Assembly: GCA_944388215.1 (NCBI GenBank)
Contig: CALXHT010000006.1
Location: 19,896-83,895 of the forward strand
Direction: 5' to 3'
DNA: 64,000 nt
Origin: an uncultured Gemmiger sp.
Lineage (GTDB): Bacteria; Bacillota; Clostridia; Oscillospirales; Ruminococcaceae
The notes under the pieces are model-generated. The model had not been told where the DNA came from, searched no databases, and was given only the letters and a program-made list of their open reading frames with translations. Positions within the stretch are counted from its first letter, which is position 1. Every line of letters begins with the position of its first letter. Made by a program: the position numbers and the translations under genes. Positions 52,104-60,772 of the stretch are shown here, piece by piece.

Positions 52104-53089
52104 GAGAGGAAGTTCTGTTCACCCTGGACACCCCCTACCGTCAGCCGCTGGCGGTGAAGGGCTGGTTTTTCGGCGCCCCCGGCAAAAAAACGCTGGCCGT
52201 CATGGGCGCTCTGCGCGGCAACGAGATCCAGCAGATGTACCTGTGCTCCCAGCTCATCCAGCACCTGGCGGCGCTGGAACAGTCGGGGGCGCTGTCCGAC
52301 GAATGCGGCATTCTGGTCATCCCCTGCGCCAACCAGTTCTCCATGAACGTGGGGCGGCGGTTCTGGGCGGCCGACAACACTGACATCAACCGGATGTTCC
52401 CCGGCTACGACGCCGGCGAGACCACCCAGCGCATCGCGGCGCAGATCTTTGAGGCACTGCAGGGTTATACCTACGGCATCCATGTGACCAGCCTGTACCT
52501 GCCGGGCGGGTGTCTGCCCCATCTGCGGATCATGAAGACCGGCTACCAGACCCCCGAGACTGCCCGGGACTTCGGGCTGCCCTACATTGTGCTGCGGGAC
52601 CCCCATCCCTACGACACCACCACGCTGAACTACAACTGGCAGATCTGGGACACCGAGACCTTCTCTCTCTACACTCCTGCCACCGACCATGTGGACGCTC
52701 CCACTGCCCAGCAGGGCGTGGAGGCCATCCTGCGGTTTTTGCAGCGGCGGGGCTTCTGCCGCTGCGGTGCCAGCGCCGGGGAGCAGGCCCGCATCTTCGG
52801 GGAGGAATCCCTGTGGGGGGTCAAGCCCACCCTGGGCGGATTGCTGGTGCACCGGGTGGCGCTGGGCAGTCAGGTGTGGCGCAGCCAGCCCCTGGCCGAC
52901 GTGCTGGACCCCTGTTCCGGCGCCGTGCGGCAGACGCTGCGCGCCCCGGTGGACGGCCGGGTCTTCTTTGCCCATGAGGCCTGCCTGATCAACGGCTACG
53001 ACGTGGCCATGCGCATCCTGCCCGACGAGACCGAGGAGGAGGTTGCGGAAACCTCCGAAGCACCCGAGGAATCCGAGGCGAAAGAATAA
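52100..53089 (+). CDS. M14-type paralog with altered zinc site
   Basis: 329-residue paralog of the preceding gene with the same layout (INRMFPGY, GIHVTSLYLPGG, C-terminal lipoyl-like RAPVDGRVFFAHEACLINGY). The first zinc motif reads ALRGNE in place of GTHGDE: Arg39 replaces the His ligand, while Glu42 and His128 remain. It is therefore either inactive, regulatory, or uses another metal geometry. The acidic tail is unusual. It is cotranslated with the intact paralog, so a heteromer is plausible. Its last 101 bp overlap the convergent radical SAM frame. Confidence 0.85.
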   Translation: MREEVLFTLDTPYRQPLAVKGWFFGAPGKKTLAVMGALRGNEIQQMYLCSQLIQHLAALEQSGALSDECGILVIPCANQFSMNVGRRFWAADNTDINRMFPGYDAGETTQRIAAQIFEALQGYTYGIHVTSLYLPGGCLPHLRIMKTGYQTPETARDFGLPYIVLRDPHPYDTTTLNYNWQIWDTETFSLYTPATDHVDAPTAQQGVEAILRFLQRRGFCRCGASAGEQARIFGEESLWGVKPTLGGLLVHRVALGSQVWRSQPLADVLDPCSGAVRQTLRAPVDGRVFFAHEACLINGYDVAMRILPDETEEEVAETSEAPEESEAKE

Positions 53090-54080
53090 AAAACAAACCC
53101 TCTGTTCGAAACACGATGATGCGTTTCCACAGAGGGATTTTTGGTCTTTGGGAAAAATTCAGCGGCGGCCCGCCGCCGCGGCCCAGCGCCTCCAGCGGCG
53201 TTTCCAAGAGATTTCCCAGCTTCCAACGGTCCAGGGCATAGAAATCGCAGGGGTAGACGCTGCCGTCCCCCTCCACCACAAAGTAGGCGCCGCACCGGCC
53301 GCTGGTGGCACAGGTGGAGGGCGGCAGCCCCATGGCCAGCTCCACATAGTCCTCGAACAGCCGCACGCTGGTGTACCGGCCCGCCGCCCAGTCCCGGTAC
53401 CACTCCTCGAAGAGGGCGCAGAGGAAGTTGCCGTACTCCTCCGGCGTCAGCGACCAGGGCTGCCCGCCCCGGGGCCCGTCCAGCGGGTCCAGGCAGGGGA
53501 TGAACTGCAGGTATTTCACGCCGGTCTTCTGCAAAGCGTGGTAGACCCGCACGGCACTGCGGGCGCAGCGGCGGGTCACCACACAGAGCAGGTTGCAGGC
53601 CACCCCGGCGCGCAGGAGCATGGCCAAATTTTTCTGCACCCGGTTCCAGGTTCCCTTGCCCCCGGCGTCCACCCGGAACTCGTCGTGGAGGGCCTTGTCC
53701 CCGTCCACCGAGACCCCCACCAGAAACCGGTTCCTGGCCAGAAAGGCCGCCCACGCCTCATCCAGGGCCAGGCCGTTGGTCTGGAAGGCGTAGGCCACCG
53801 GGATGCGGGCGGTGTTGTACCGGGTCATATCCTCCACAAAATGCTCAAAAAAGGCAAGGCCCGCCACCGTGGGCTCTCCCCCCTGGAAGGCCACCGTCAG
53901 CTGTCCTGACGGCCCGGCCGCCGCCAGCGCCTGCCGGACCATTTCGGCGGCGGTGTCCCGGGTCATGAGACCCAGACTGCCCTGGCTGCGGCTGGCCGCC
54001 TCGTCGGCGTAAAAACAGTAGCGGCAGCGCATATTGCACAGGCTGGAGGCGGGTTTCACCAGCAGACTGATATGGGGCAT
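52989..54080 (-). pseudogene. Radical SAM/SPASM anSME-like gene, C-terminally truncated
   Basis: 363-codon frame. Residues 1-314 match anaerobic sulfatase-maturing-enzyme-type radical SAM proteins: Cys15, 19 and 22 (CNMRCRYC), GGEPT, and Cys257, 263 and 278 with the CDF Asp, spaced exactly as the first auxiliary-cluster ligands of anSME. Just after LGNLLETPLEALG the similarity ends; the last 50 codons run through a terminator and antisense to the M14 gene, so the remaining auxiliary-cluster Cys are absent. Promoter and ribosome site (GGGAGGA before the second ATG) are intact. Probably decaying, possibly a new short form. Confidence 0.75.
53096..53142. terminator. Terminator of the M14 pair, inside the radical SAM frame
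   Basis: CCCTCTGT (53098-53105) pairs with ACAGAGGG (53129-53136), with an inner GAAAC/GTTTC, followed by ATTTTT on the plus strand and TTTGTTTTTT on the minus strand. Confidence 0.85.
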
Positions 54081-54128
54081 ATGCATTCCTCCCGGGGCCC
54101 GCCCCAAAACGGGCGGTGTATTTCCTTC

Positions 54129-54157
54129 ATTATACGGCTTGGGGGCGTCCGCCGCAA
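54129..54157 (-). promoter_or_regulatory. Promoter of the radical SAM gene
   Basis: Minus-strand TTGCGG (54152-54157), 17-bp spacer, TATAAT (54129-54134). Confidence 0.8.
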
Positions 54158-54164
54158 TCTCCCC

Positions 54165-54193
54165 TTGACCGACGGCCTCCCGGGTGGTATGCT
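54165..54193 (+). promoter_or_regulatory. Promoter of the hydroxyacid dehydrogenase gene
   Basis: TTGACC (54165-54170), 17-bp spacer, TATGCT (54188-54193), divergent from the radical SAM promoter. Confidence 0.78.
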
Positions 54194-54256
54194 CAAAACG
54201 AACACTGCGGTGCCGGGCGTTTCCGGTGCCGCCGCTGCAGAAAGAAGGATTCGTCC

Positions 54257-55207
54257 ATGAGTAAAATCGTTCTGTTGGAATCCCTGGGCATCTCCCAAGA
54301 GGAACTGGCCGCCCGCCAGGCTCCCCTGGAGGCCCAGGGCCATACCTTTGTGTCCTATCCCCGCACCGCCGACCCCGCCGCCCTTGTGGAGGAGGCCAGG
54401 GATGCCGACGCCGTGATCCTGGCCAACATGCCGCTGCCCGGCAGCGTCATCCAGGCCTGCGACAAGCTGAAATTCATCGATGTAGCCTTCACCGGCGTGG
54501 ACCACATCGGGCTGGACGCCGCCAAAGCCAATGGCATCGCCGTGAGCAACGCCGCCGGCTACTCCAACGAGGCGGTGGCCGAGCTGGTTCTGGGGATGGC
54601 CCTCTCGCTGAGCCGCCACCTGACCGCCGTGGAGCAGCGCTGCCGCACCGGCGGCACCAAGGACGGCCTGGTGGGCTTTGAGCTGGCCGGCAAGACGGTG
54701 GGCATTGTGGGGCTGGGCAAGATCGGCAGCCGCACGGCGGAACTGTTCCACGCCCTGGGCTGCCCCATCCTGGCCCACAGCCGCACGGTCCACGCCGACG
54801 CCCCCGCCTATGTGCGGCAGGTCAGCCTGGAGGAACTGCTGGCCCAGTCCGACCTGGTGGCGCTGCACTGCCCGCTGAACGACAGCACCCGGGGCATGAT
54901 CAACGCCGACAGACTGCGGCTGATGAAGCCCACCGCCCTGCTGCTCAACGCCGCCCGGGGCCCCGTGGTGGTAGCCCGGGACCTGGCCGACGCCCTGGAC
55001 AAGGGCATCATCGCCGGGGCCGGGGTGGACGTATTCGACAAGGAACCGCCCCTGGACGACAGCGAACCGCTGCTGCACTGCAGGAACTGTCTGGTGACGC
55101 CCCATGTGGCCTTCGCCACCCGGGAGAGCATGACGCTTCGGGCCGAGATCGTCTTTGATAACCTGGCCGCCTGGCTGGCGGGACACCAGAAAAACGTAAT
55201 CCTGTGA
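54257..55207 (+). CDS. D-2-hydroxyacid dehydrogenase, NAD-dependent
   Basis: 316 residues. NAD-binding TVGIVGLGKIGSRTAELF; catalytic Arg in LNAARGPVVV, Glu in DVFDKEPPL and His in VTPHVAFAT. Closest to the phosphoglycerate/glycerate/hydroxypyruvate dehydrogenase group, without an ACT domain. It reduces a 2-oxoacid or oxidises its D-hydroxyacid; the exact substrate is open. Start MSKIVLLESLG; the ribosome site AAAGAAGGA is weak. The isocitrate dehydrogenase gene downstream has its own promoter. Confidence 0.92.
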   Translation: MSKIVLLESLGISQEELAARQAPLEAQGHTFVSYPRTADPAALVEEARDADAVILANMPLPGSVIQACDKLKFIDVAFTGVDHIGLDAAKANGIAVSNAAGYSNEAVAELVLGMALSLSRHLTAVEQRCRTGGTKDGLVGFELAGKTVGIVGLGKIGSRTAELFHALGCPILAHSRTVHADAPAYVRQVSLEELLAQSDLVALHCPLNDSTRGMINADRLRLMKPTALLLNAARGPVVVARDLADALDKGIIAGAGVDVFDKEPPLDDSEPLLHCRNCLVTPHVAFATRESMTLRAEIVFDNLAAWLAGHQKNVIL

Positions 55208-55220
55208 GGTCGCCCGGCGC

Positions 55221-55249
55221 TTGCACAACGGGGCGCCAGGCAGTATAAT
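55221..55249 (+). promoter_or_regulatory. icd promoter
   Basis: TTGCAC (55221-55226), 17-bp spacer, TATAAT (55244-55249). Confidence 0.83.
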
Positions 55250-55324
55250 ATTGGGTATATCATCCAGGACAAGACCCGCAGGCCTTCGGGCCCGGGCCTG
55301 CTGAGAGAAAAGAGGTAGCTGCCA

Positions 55325-56539
55325 ATGGAAAAGATCAAGATGACCACTCCCCTGGTGGAGATGGACGGCGACGAGATGACCCGCATCCTCTGGAAACAGA
55401 TCAAGGACGAGGTCATTCTGCCCTTTGTGGAGCTGAAAACCGAGTACTATGACCTGGGCCTTGTCCACCGCGAGGAGACCAAGGACCAGGTGACTATCGA
55501 CGCCGCCAACGCCAACAAGAAGTACGGCGTGGCCGTGAAGTGCGCCACCATCACCCCCAACGCCCAGCGCGTCAAGGAGTACAACCTCTCCCAGATGTGG
55601 AAGAGCCCCAACGGCACCATCCGCGCCATCCTGGACGGCACGGTCTTCCGGGCGCCCATCATGGTCAAGGGCATCTCCCCGGTGGTGCGCACCTGGCAGA
55701 ACCCCATCACCATCGCCCGTCATGCCTTCGGCGATGTCTACCGCGCCACCGAGTACCGCGTGCCCGGCCCCGGCAAGGCGGAACTGCTCTTCACCGGCGC
55801 CGACGGCACCACCTTCCGGCAGACCATCAACGACTTTGACGGCGCCGGCGTGATCCAGGGCCAGTTCAACAAGGACAGCTCCATCACCAGCTTTGCCCGG
55901 TCCTGCTTCCAGTTCGCCGTGGACACCAAACAGGATCTGTGGTTCTCCACCAAGGATACCATCTCCAAGCAGTACGACCACACCTTCAAGGACATCTTCC
56001 AGGAGATCTACGACACCGAATACAAGGAGAAGTTCGAGGCCCTGGGCATCGAGTACTTCTACACCCTCATCGACGACGCCGTGGCCCGGGTCATCCGCTC
56101 CAAGGGCGGCTTCATCTGGGCCTGCAAGAACTACGACGGCGACGTGATGAGCGACATGGTCTCCACCGCCTTCGGCTCGCTGGCCATGATGACCTCGGTG
56201 CTGGTCTCCCCCGACGGCAACTACGAGTACGAGGCCGCCCACGGCACCGTCACCCGCCACTACTACAAGTACCTCAAGGGCGAGGAGACCTCCACCAACC
56301 CGGTGGCCACCCTCTTTGCCTGGTCGGGGGCTCTGCGCAAACGCGGCGAACTGGACGGCATTGACGCTCTTGGCCGCTTCGCCGACGCCCTGGAAAAGGC
56401 CACCATCGACACCATCGAAGCTGGCGTCATGACCGGCGACCTCTGCGCCATGTGGGAGGGTGAAGTGCCCGCCCGCAAGGTGACCTCGCTGCAGTTCCTG
56501 CAGGAGATCCGCGCCCGCCTGGAAGCCGCTCTGGCCTGA
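55325..56539 (+). CDS. icd: NADP-dependent isocitrate dehydrogenase, eukaryote-like type
   Basis: 404-residue homodimeric-type IDH (the subfamily shared with eukaryotes). Motifs: [72 protein letters not shown] and [20 protein letters not shown]. It makes 2-oxoglutarate and NADPH, completing the path from the citrate synthase and hydratase about 28 kb upstream. Start ATG with AAAAGAGGTAG upstream. Confidence 0.96.
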   Translation: MEKIKMTTPLVEMDGDEMTRILWKQIKDEVILPFVELKTEYYDLGLVHREETKDQVTIDAANANKKYGVAVKCATITPNAQRVKEYNLSQMWKSPNGTIRAILDGTVFRAPIMVKGISPVVRTWQNPITIARHAFGDVYRATEYRVPGPGKAELLFTGADGTTFRQTINDFDGAGVIQGQFNKDSSITSFARSCFQFAVDTKQDLWFSTKDTISKQYDHTFKDIFQEIYDTEYKEKFEALGIEYFYTLIDDAVARVIRSKGGFIWACKNYDGDVMSDMVSTAFGSLAMMTSVLVSPDGNYEYEAAHGTVTRHYYKYLKGEETSTNPVATLFAWSGALRKRGELDGIDALGRFADALEKATIDTIEAGVMTGDLCAMWEGEVPARKVTSLQFLQEIRARLEAALA

Positions 56540-56555
56540 TTCTTCCCTGTACAGC

Positions 56556-56596
56556 AAAAGCCGTGCCCCGTTTTGCAGCGGGACACGGCTTTTTTG
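56556..56596. terminator. Bidirectional terminator after icd
   Basis: AAAAGCCGTG (56556-56565) pairs with CACGGCTTTT (56584-56593), with an inner CCCG/CGGG. It also ends the minus-strand genes that face it. Confidence 0.88.
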
Positions 56597-56605
56597 GTAT
56601 AGAGG

Positions 56606-56812
56606 TCAGTGGGACCAGATATTGTTTTCCAGGTCCTTCAGACGGCCCTTGTAGTCGGCGATGAGCGCTTCGGTCTTGTCCCCGTCGGGGAAGGTGACCA
56701 GATAGTCGTCCCCTGCCTGGTGGAACCCGATGACGCCCGCCAGGCCTGCCATCTCGGCCACCTTGACGAGGGTATGATAATCGTATTCCTTGGAACTGAT
56801 GAGAAGATTCAT
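56606..56812 (-). CDS. Small conserved-looking protein of unknown function
   Basis: 68 residues, start MNLLISSKEYDYHTLVKVAE with AAGGAG at good spacing. The composition is that of a small soluble alpha/beta protein, with no Cys, no signal and no membrane segment. A TTGCAG (56870-56875), 18-bp spacer, TACACT (56846-56851) promoter lies just upstream, so it can be expressed separately from the aconitase X genes before it. I do not recognise the family. Confidence 0.7.
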   Translation of the reverse strand: MNLLISSKEYDYHTLVKVAEMAGLAGVIGFHQAGDDYLVTFPDGDKTEALIADYKGRLKDLENNIWSH

Positions 56813-56880
56813 GACAAGCACTCCTTTTCTGCGCGATGCGCTTTTAGTGTACCACAAGGTCCGGCCGTCCTGCAAGTGCT

Positions 56881-57324
56881 TCAGTCCACCCAGACCACGC
56901 CGCCCTCCTGGACGGTGATGGTCATGCCGTCCTTGACATAGTGGAGGAATTCCTCCCCCAGGCAGTCGATGACCGGCATGCTCACATTGTCCAGCCAGAC
57001 GGCGGCCAGCACCGAACCGGCGGCGGCCAGCGAGTCGATGGGGTTGGAGAAGAGCAGGCAGGCCGGCTGGCGGTGCATGGAACAGGCGCAGTAGAGCACC
57101 AGCCCGCCGGTGGTGGAGCCGATGGTCTGGGGCAGGCAGAGGGCCTTGCCCGCCATGGGCTTGCCGTAGAGGTCGGGGTTGTTCTGGTCACCGCAGGTGG
57201 CCTTTTTGTCGCCGAACTGCAGGGCCTTCTGGAAGGAGGCCAGCGTGTTCAGTCCCCCGTGGGAGACCAGCGCCGGGGCGCTGACGCAGCCGGGGGCAAT
57301 GACCCGTCCGTGAAATTCTTTCAT
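56881..57324 (-). CDS. Aconitase X small (swivel) subunit
   Basis: 147-residue DUF126-type swivelling domain of aconitase X: HGRVIAPGCVSAPALVSHGG, KPMAGKALCLPQTIGSTTGG and LLFSNPIDSLAAAGSVLA. It carries the serine-containing substrate loop (IGSTTGG), which must meet the large subunit to form the active site. Its start overlaps the large-subunit stop by four bases. Two-subunit forms occur in archaea (phosphomevalonate dehydratase) and many bacteria. Confidence 0.88.
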   Translation of the reverse strand: MKEFHGRVIAPGCVSAPALVSHGGLNTLASFQKALQFGDKKATCGDQNNPDLYGKPMAGKALCLPQTIGSTTGGLVLYCACSMHRQPACLLFSNPIDSLAAAGSVLAAVWLDNVSMPVIDCLGEEFLHYVKDGMTITVQEGGVVWVD

Positions 57325-58601
57325 GCCCGGGCACCTCCTTTTGTGATCTGGGCGAGGAGTTCATCCTCGGTGTAGTAGCGTGCCGTGGTGTAGGTGCGCA
57401 GCTTGTTGGAGCAGGTGATCACCGGCATGGACGCGCAGAGAGGATTGTTCATGTACATCAGCGGGCAGATGCAGGAGAGGATGACGCCGGTGGCCGCCAG
57501 CCGGGCGGCGTAGGGCGTGGCATCGAAGGCCTTCCTGACGCCGGGGGCGGTGGTGAAGACGGTGGGCACGCAGACCTTGGTGCGGCCGTTTTCTTGCAGC
57601 GCCGTTTCCAGGCGGTCGGTCCAGTCCTTGAGCTGCTGCAGGCTCAGGTGGGGGCAGCCCACAAAGCAGAGCTTGGGTCTGGCGTCGGGATTTTTCCAGA
57701 CGAGCGGATAGTTGTCCTGGACCCGCTGGAGCTCGGCGTCGTCGATAACGTACTCTTTGGCGTCGGGGGCGATGAGGGCGGTGCCCTGCTCTTTGGCCTC
57801 GGGGGTCAGGCCGTCGATGTGGTAGAGCCCCACCGCGCCGTTGGAGGCGGTGGCCGCGCCGAAGTCCTTGAGGTAGGCGCAGGCGGCGTCATCCAGCTCA
57901 TTGCCCAGCCACTTGTCCAGCCCCATGACGTAGGGCACGTCCTCCATGACCTTCATGCCGATGGCGGAGCCCAGCAGCTGGGCCTCCGGCTTTTTGGTGG
58001 TTTCCACCCGGATGACCCAGGTGGCCTTGCGGCCCTCGTCGGTGAGCAGTCCGAAGTAGGGCACATACCCGGCCACCGAGCCCATCAGGTCCATGATACC
58101 GGAGTTGCGGTTGCACCGGGCGCCCAGCACCGAGTTGGCATAGACCACCGCCGAGGATTCCGCCCAGCTGAGCACCTCGCCCTTGGCGGGACGGTTGCCC
58201 TGCTCGTCCAGGTAGCAGGCGCAGCTGAAGGCGTCGTCGCTCATCAGGCCCAGCTGGCGCAGCTGGCCCTCGTAGAAGTCCTGACGGCTGTACATGAATT
58301 TCTTAAAAACCAGATTCTGCAGGAAATTGGCCGGCACATTGGGGTCCAGCGGCCGCGGGTCCGCCGAGAACTTCTGCCCCGACACAGCCCCCGCTTCAAT
58401 GAGCTGGTTCATCAGGTCGTACACCGGGCCCAGCGCCTTCAGACCGAAGGAGGTGACCAGATGGTTGTACTTGGATGTCACCGGCACCAGTTTCTCGGCG
58501 CCGAAGATCTCGCCGTACATGATGAGGGTCTTCATGACCTTGGCCATCGTCTCGCCCTTGGCGCCGTCGAGGATGGCCTGTTGTTCTTCGGTAAGTTGCA
58601 T
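57321..58601 (-). CDS. Aconitase X large catalytic subunit
   Basis: 426-residue AcnX catalytic domain: LTEEQQAILDGAKGETMAKV, VTSKYNHLVTSFGLKAL, LGARCNRNSGIMDLMGSVAG, FVGCPHLSLQQLKDW and GVILSCICPLMYMN with Cys that can hold the Fe-S cluster. Known AcnX enzymes dehydrate cis-3-hydroxy-L-proline or mevalonate 5-phosphate; neither pathway is visible here. It follows an enoate-reductase-type gene by 13 bp, suggesting dehydration and C=C reduction in series. Ribosome site GGAGG. Confidence 0.88.
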   Translation of the reverse strand: MQLTEEQQAILDGAKGETMAKVMKTLIMYGEIFGAEKLVPVTSKYNHLVTSFGLKALGPVYDLMNQLIEAGAVSGQKFSADPRPLDPNVPANFLQNLVFKKFMYSRQDFYEGQLRQLGLMSDDAFSCACYLDEQGNRPAKGEVLSWAESSAVVYANSVLGARCNRNSGIMDLMGSVAGYVPYFGLLTDEGRKATWVIRVETTKKPEAQLLGSAIGMKVMEDVPYVMGLDKWLGNELDDAACAYLKDFGAATASNGAVGLYHIDGLTPEAKEQGTALIAPDAKEYVIDDAELQRVQDNYPLVWKNPDARPKLCFVGCPHLSLQQLKDWTDRLETALQENGRTKVCVPTVFTTAPGVRKAFDATPYAARLAATGVILSCICPLMYMNNPLCASMPVITCSNKLRTYTTARYYTEDELLAQITKGGARA

Positions 58602-58614
58602 TGGTTTTGCCTCC

Positions 58615-60675
58615 TTACAGCTTCATGCAGACATCCCACGCCCGCCAGATGACGGTGCGCAGGTTGCCCACCTTGTTGGCATCGCCCACCAGGTGGATGT
58701 GGCGGCCCTTGGGGGCCAGCGGTGCCGGGCGGTAGCCCACCGACAGGATCACCGAATCCGCCGGCAGTTCCTTCGTGGTGCCGTCCCTGGCGGCGACGGT
58801 GACGCTGCCGTCCTTGATCTCTTTTAAGGACGTTTCCAGATAGACCGGCACTTTGTTGGTCTTGAAGAAGTCCCGCAGGTAGCTCGCGTTGGCCAGGCTG
58901 ACGGCGGGCGACGCGATGAGGTCGTTCTGCATCTCCACGATGGCGGGCTGCTTGCCCTGGAGGTAGAGGTCGTAGGCGATCTCGCAGCCGGTGAGGCCGC
59001 CGCCCACAATGACCACCTTGTCCCCCACCGGGGCCTTGCCCAGCAGGTAATCCACCGCCTGGATGCCCTTTTCGGCCCCGGGCACCCGCAGGTGGACCGC
59101 CGAGGCGCCGGTGGCGACGATGACTTCATCGGCCCCCAGGGTGGCGGGGTCGGTGACTTCGGTGTTGAGCTTGACCGTGATGTTGGGGTACTTGGTCAGT
59201 TCCCGGGCGTACCAGGTCAGCAGGCCCCGGTCCTTTTCTTTAAAGGAGGGCGCGGCCGCCGCCACGAAGACGCCGCCCAGAGCGCCGCTCTTCTCGTAGA
59301 TCGTCACGGTATGGCCCCGCTGGGCGCAGACCAGGGCGGACTCCATGCCGCCGATGCCGCCGCCGATGACGGCGATGTTTTTCTTGTGTTCCGCCGGGGT
59401 GATCCTGTACTTATGGGACTGCATGGTGGGGGGATTCAGCGCGCACCGCGCCATGCCCCGGGTGTCCGGGAAGGACTGGGCGTTGGCATGGCCCTTGTAG
59501 TGGGACAGGTTGAAGCAGCCGTTGTGGCAGCAGATGCAGGGACGGATGTCTTCGGTGCGGTCCTCCAGCAGCTTGGTGACCCACTCGCCGTCCGCCAAAA
59601 ACTGCCGGGCCACGCCCATGGCGTCGATGCGGCCCGCCGCGATGGCCTCGGCGGCCACATCGGGCTCCATACGGCCGGCGCAGACCACCGGGATGCTCAC
59701 GCAGCCCTTGATGTGGGCCACATCGTCCAGGTTGCAGTTCTGGGGCATGTACATGGGCGGATGGGACCAGTACCAGGAATCGTAGGTGCCGTTGTCGGCG
59801 TCCAGCATGTCGTAGCCGGCGTCCTGGAGGTATCTGGCAGCCTTCTCGCTCTCCTCCATGTCCCGGCCGATCTCGGTGTAGTCGGTCTCGCCGGGCAGGG
59901 CGCCGTAGCAGAAATCCTTCACCTTGGAGATGACGCTGTACCGGATGGAGACGGGATAATCCTGGCCGCAGACCGCCTTGATGGCCTTGACGATCTCCAC
60001 GGCGAAGCGGTAGCGGTTCTCAAAGCTGCCGCCGTAGGCGTCGGTGCGGTGGTTGGTGTACTTCATGGCGAACTGGTCCAGCAGGTAGCCCTCATGCACC
60101 GCGTGGACCTCCACGCCGTCCACCCCGGCCTCCTTGCAGAGCAGGGCGGTCCTGGCGAAGGCGTCAATGATCTCCTCGATCTGGGGCACCGTCATCTGGG
60201 GGCAGGTGACCCCCTCCGCCCAGCGGGCGGGCAGCGGACTGGGGCTGGCCAGCTGGTAGTCGGTGTCCAGGATGGGCTTGGCCAGCGTGCGCAGGATGGG
60301 ATTCTTGTGCAGCGGCAGCACCTGGTCGGAGATGCCCCAGGATCGGCCCATGCCCGCCGTCATCTGGACGAAGAGCTTGGCGCCGGTGGCGTGGATCTGC
60401 TCCATGTAGGGCTTGAGCTGGCGGAACATCTTCTTGTTCTGGTAGAGCCACCGCCCGCCGATGGTGTCCCGGATGGGGGCGATGCCCGGGATGATGAGGC
60501 CCACGTTGTTGCGGGCCCGCTCCAGGAAAAACCGGGCGGCCTCGGTGTCAAAGTGGTTGGGTTCCATCCACCCGAAGAGGGAGGTGCCGCCCATGGGGCA
60601 GAGCACGATGCGGTTCTTGATCTCCACCTTGCCGATCTTCCAGGGGGTGAACAGCGACTGATAGGCCTGATTCAT
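58615..60675 (-). CDS. Old-Yellow-Enzyme-type NADH:flavin oxidoreductase (2-enoate/dienoyl-CoA reductase family)
   Basis: 686 residues. The N-terminal FMN TIM barrel has KNRIVLCPMGG, VDGVEVHAVHEGYLLDQF and YGGSFENRYRF; the four-Cys [4Fe-4S] segment is CICCHNGC plus ARCALNP; the C-terminal FAD/NADH domains have IAVIGGGIGGMESALV and VVIVGGGLTGCEIAYDL. This is the layout of 2,4-dienoyl-CoA reductase, 2-enoate reductase, FldZ and BaiCD/BaiH. It leads the operon with aconitase X; the substrate is unknown. Ribosome site AAGGAG. Confidence 0.9.
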   Translation of the reverse strand: MNQAYQSLFTPWKIGKVEIKNRIVLCPMGGTSLFGWMEPNHFDTEAARFFLERARNNVGLIIPGIAPIRDTIGGRWLYQNKKMFRQLKPYMEQIHATGAKLFVQMTAGMGRSWGISDQVLPLHKNPILRTLAKPILDTDYQLASPSPLPARWAEGVTCPQMTVPQIEEIIDAFARTALLCKEAGVDGVEVHAVHEGYLLDQFAMKYTNHRTDAYGGSFENRYRFAVEIVKAIKAVCGQDYPVSIRYSVISKVKDFCYGALPGETDYTEIGRDMEESEKAARYLQDAGYDMLDADNGTYDSWYWSHPPMYMPQNCNLDDVAHIKGCVSIPVVCAGRMEPDVAAEAIAAGRIDAMGVARQFLADGEWVTKLLEDRTEDIRPCICCHNGCFNLSHYKGHANAQSFPDTRGMARCALNPPTMQSHKYRITPAEHKKNIAVIGGGIGGMESALVCAQRGHTVTIYEKSGALGGVFVAAAAPSFKEKDRGLLTWYARELTKYPNITVKLNTEVTDPATLGADEVIVATGASAVHLRVPGAEKGIQAVDYLLGKAPVGDKVVIVGGGLTGCEIAYDLYLQGKQPAIVEMQNDLIASPAVSLANASYLRDFFKTNKVPVYLETSLKEIKDGSVTVAARDGTTKELPADSVILSVGYRPAPLAPKGRHIHLVGDANKVGNLRTVIWRAWDVCMKL

Positions 60676-60726
60676 AGAGTTGCTCCTTTCTGTACGGGTT
60701 CCCGCCGTACGGGGGGTTCTGTTACC

Positions 60727-60755
60727 AGTATACCATTGCCCCCGTCTCCCGGCAA
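60727..60755 (-). promoter_or_regulatory. Promoter of the reductase-aconitase X operon
   Basis: Minus-strand TTGCCG (60750-60755), 17-bp spacer, TATACT (60727-60732). A small GTACGG/CCCGTAC hairpin can form in the leader. Confidence 0.8.
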
Positions 60756-60772
60756 GGAAACAGGGGCAGATT

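Noticed and set aside
52989..54080. RiPP maturase with a precursor peptide
   Set aside because: No small Cys- or repeat-rich open frame with a ribosome site lies on either side, and the protein aligns with sulfatase-maturing enzymes, now truncated.
54056..56557. 833-codon minus-strand open frame
   Set aside because: Antisense to two clear enzymes (2-hydroxyacid dehydrogenase and isocitrate dehydrogenase) and without recognisable domains.
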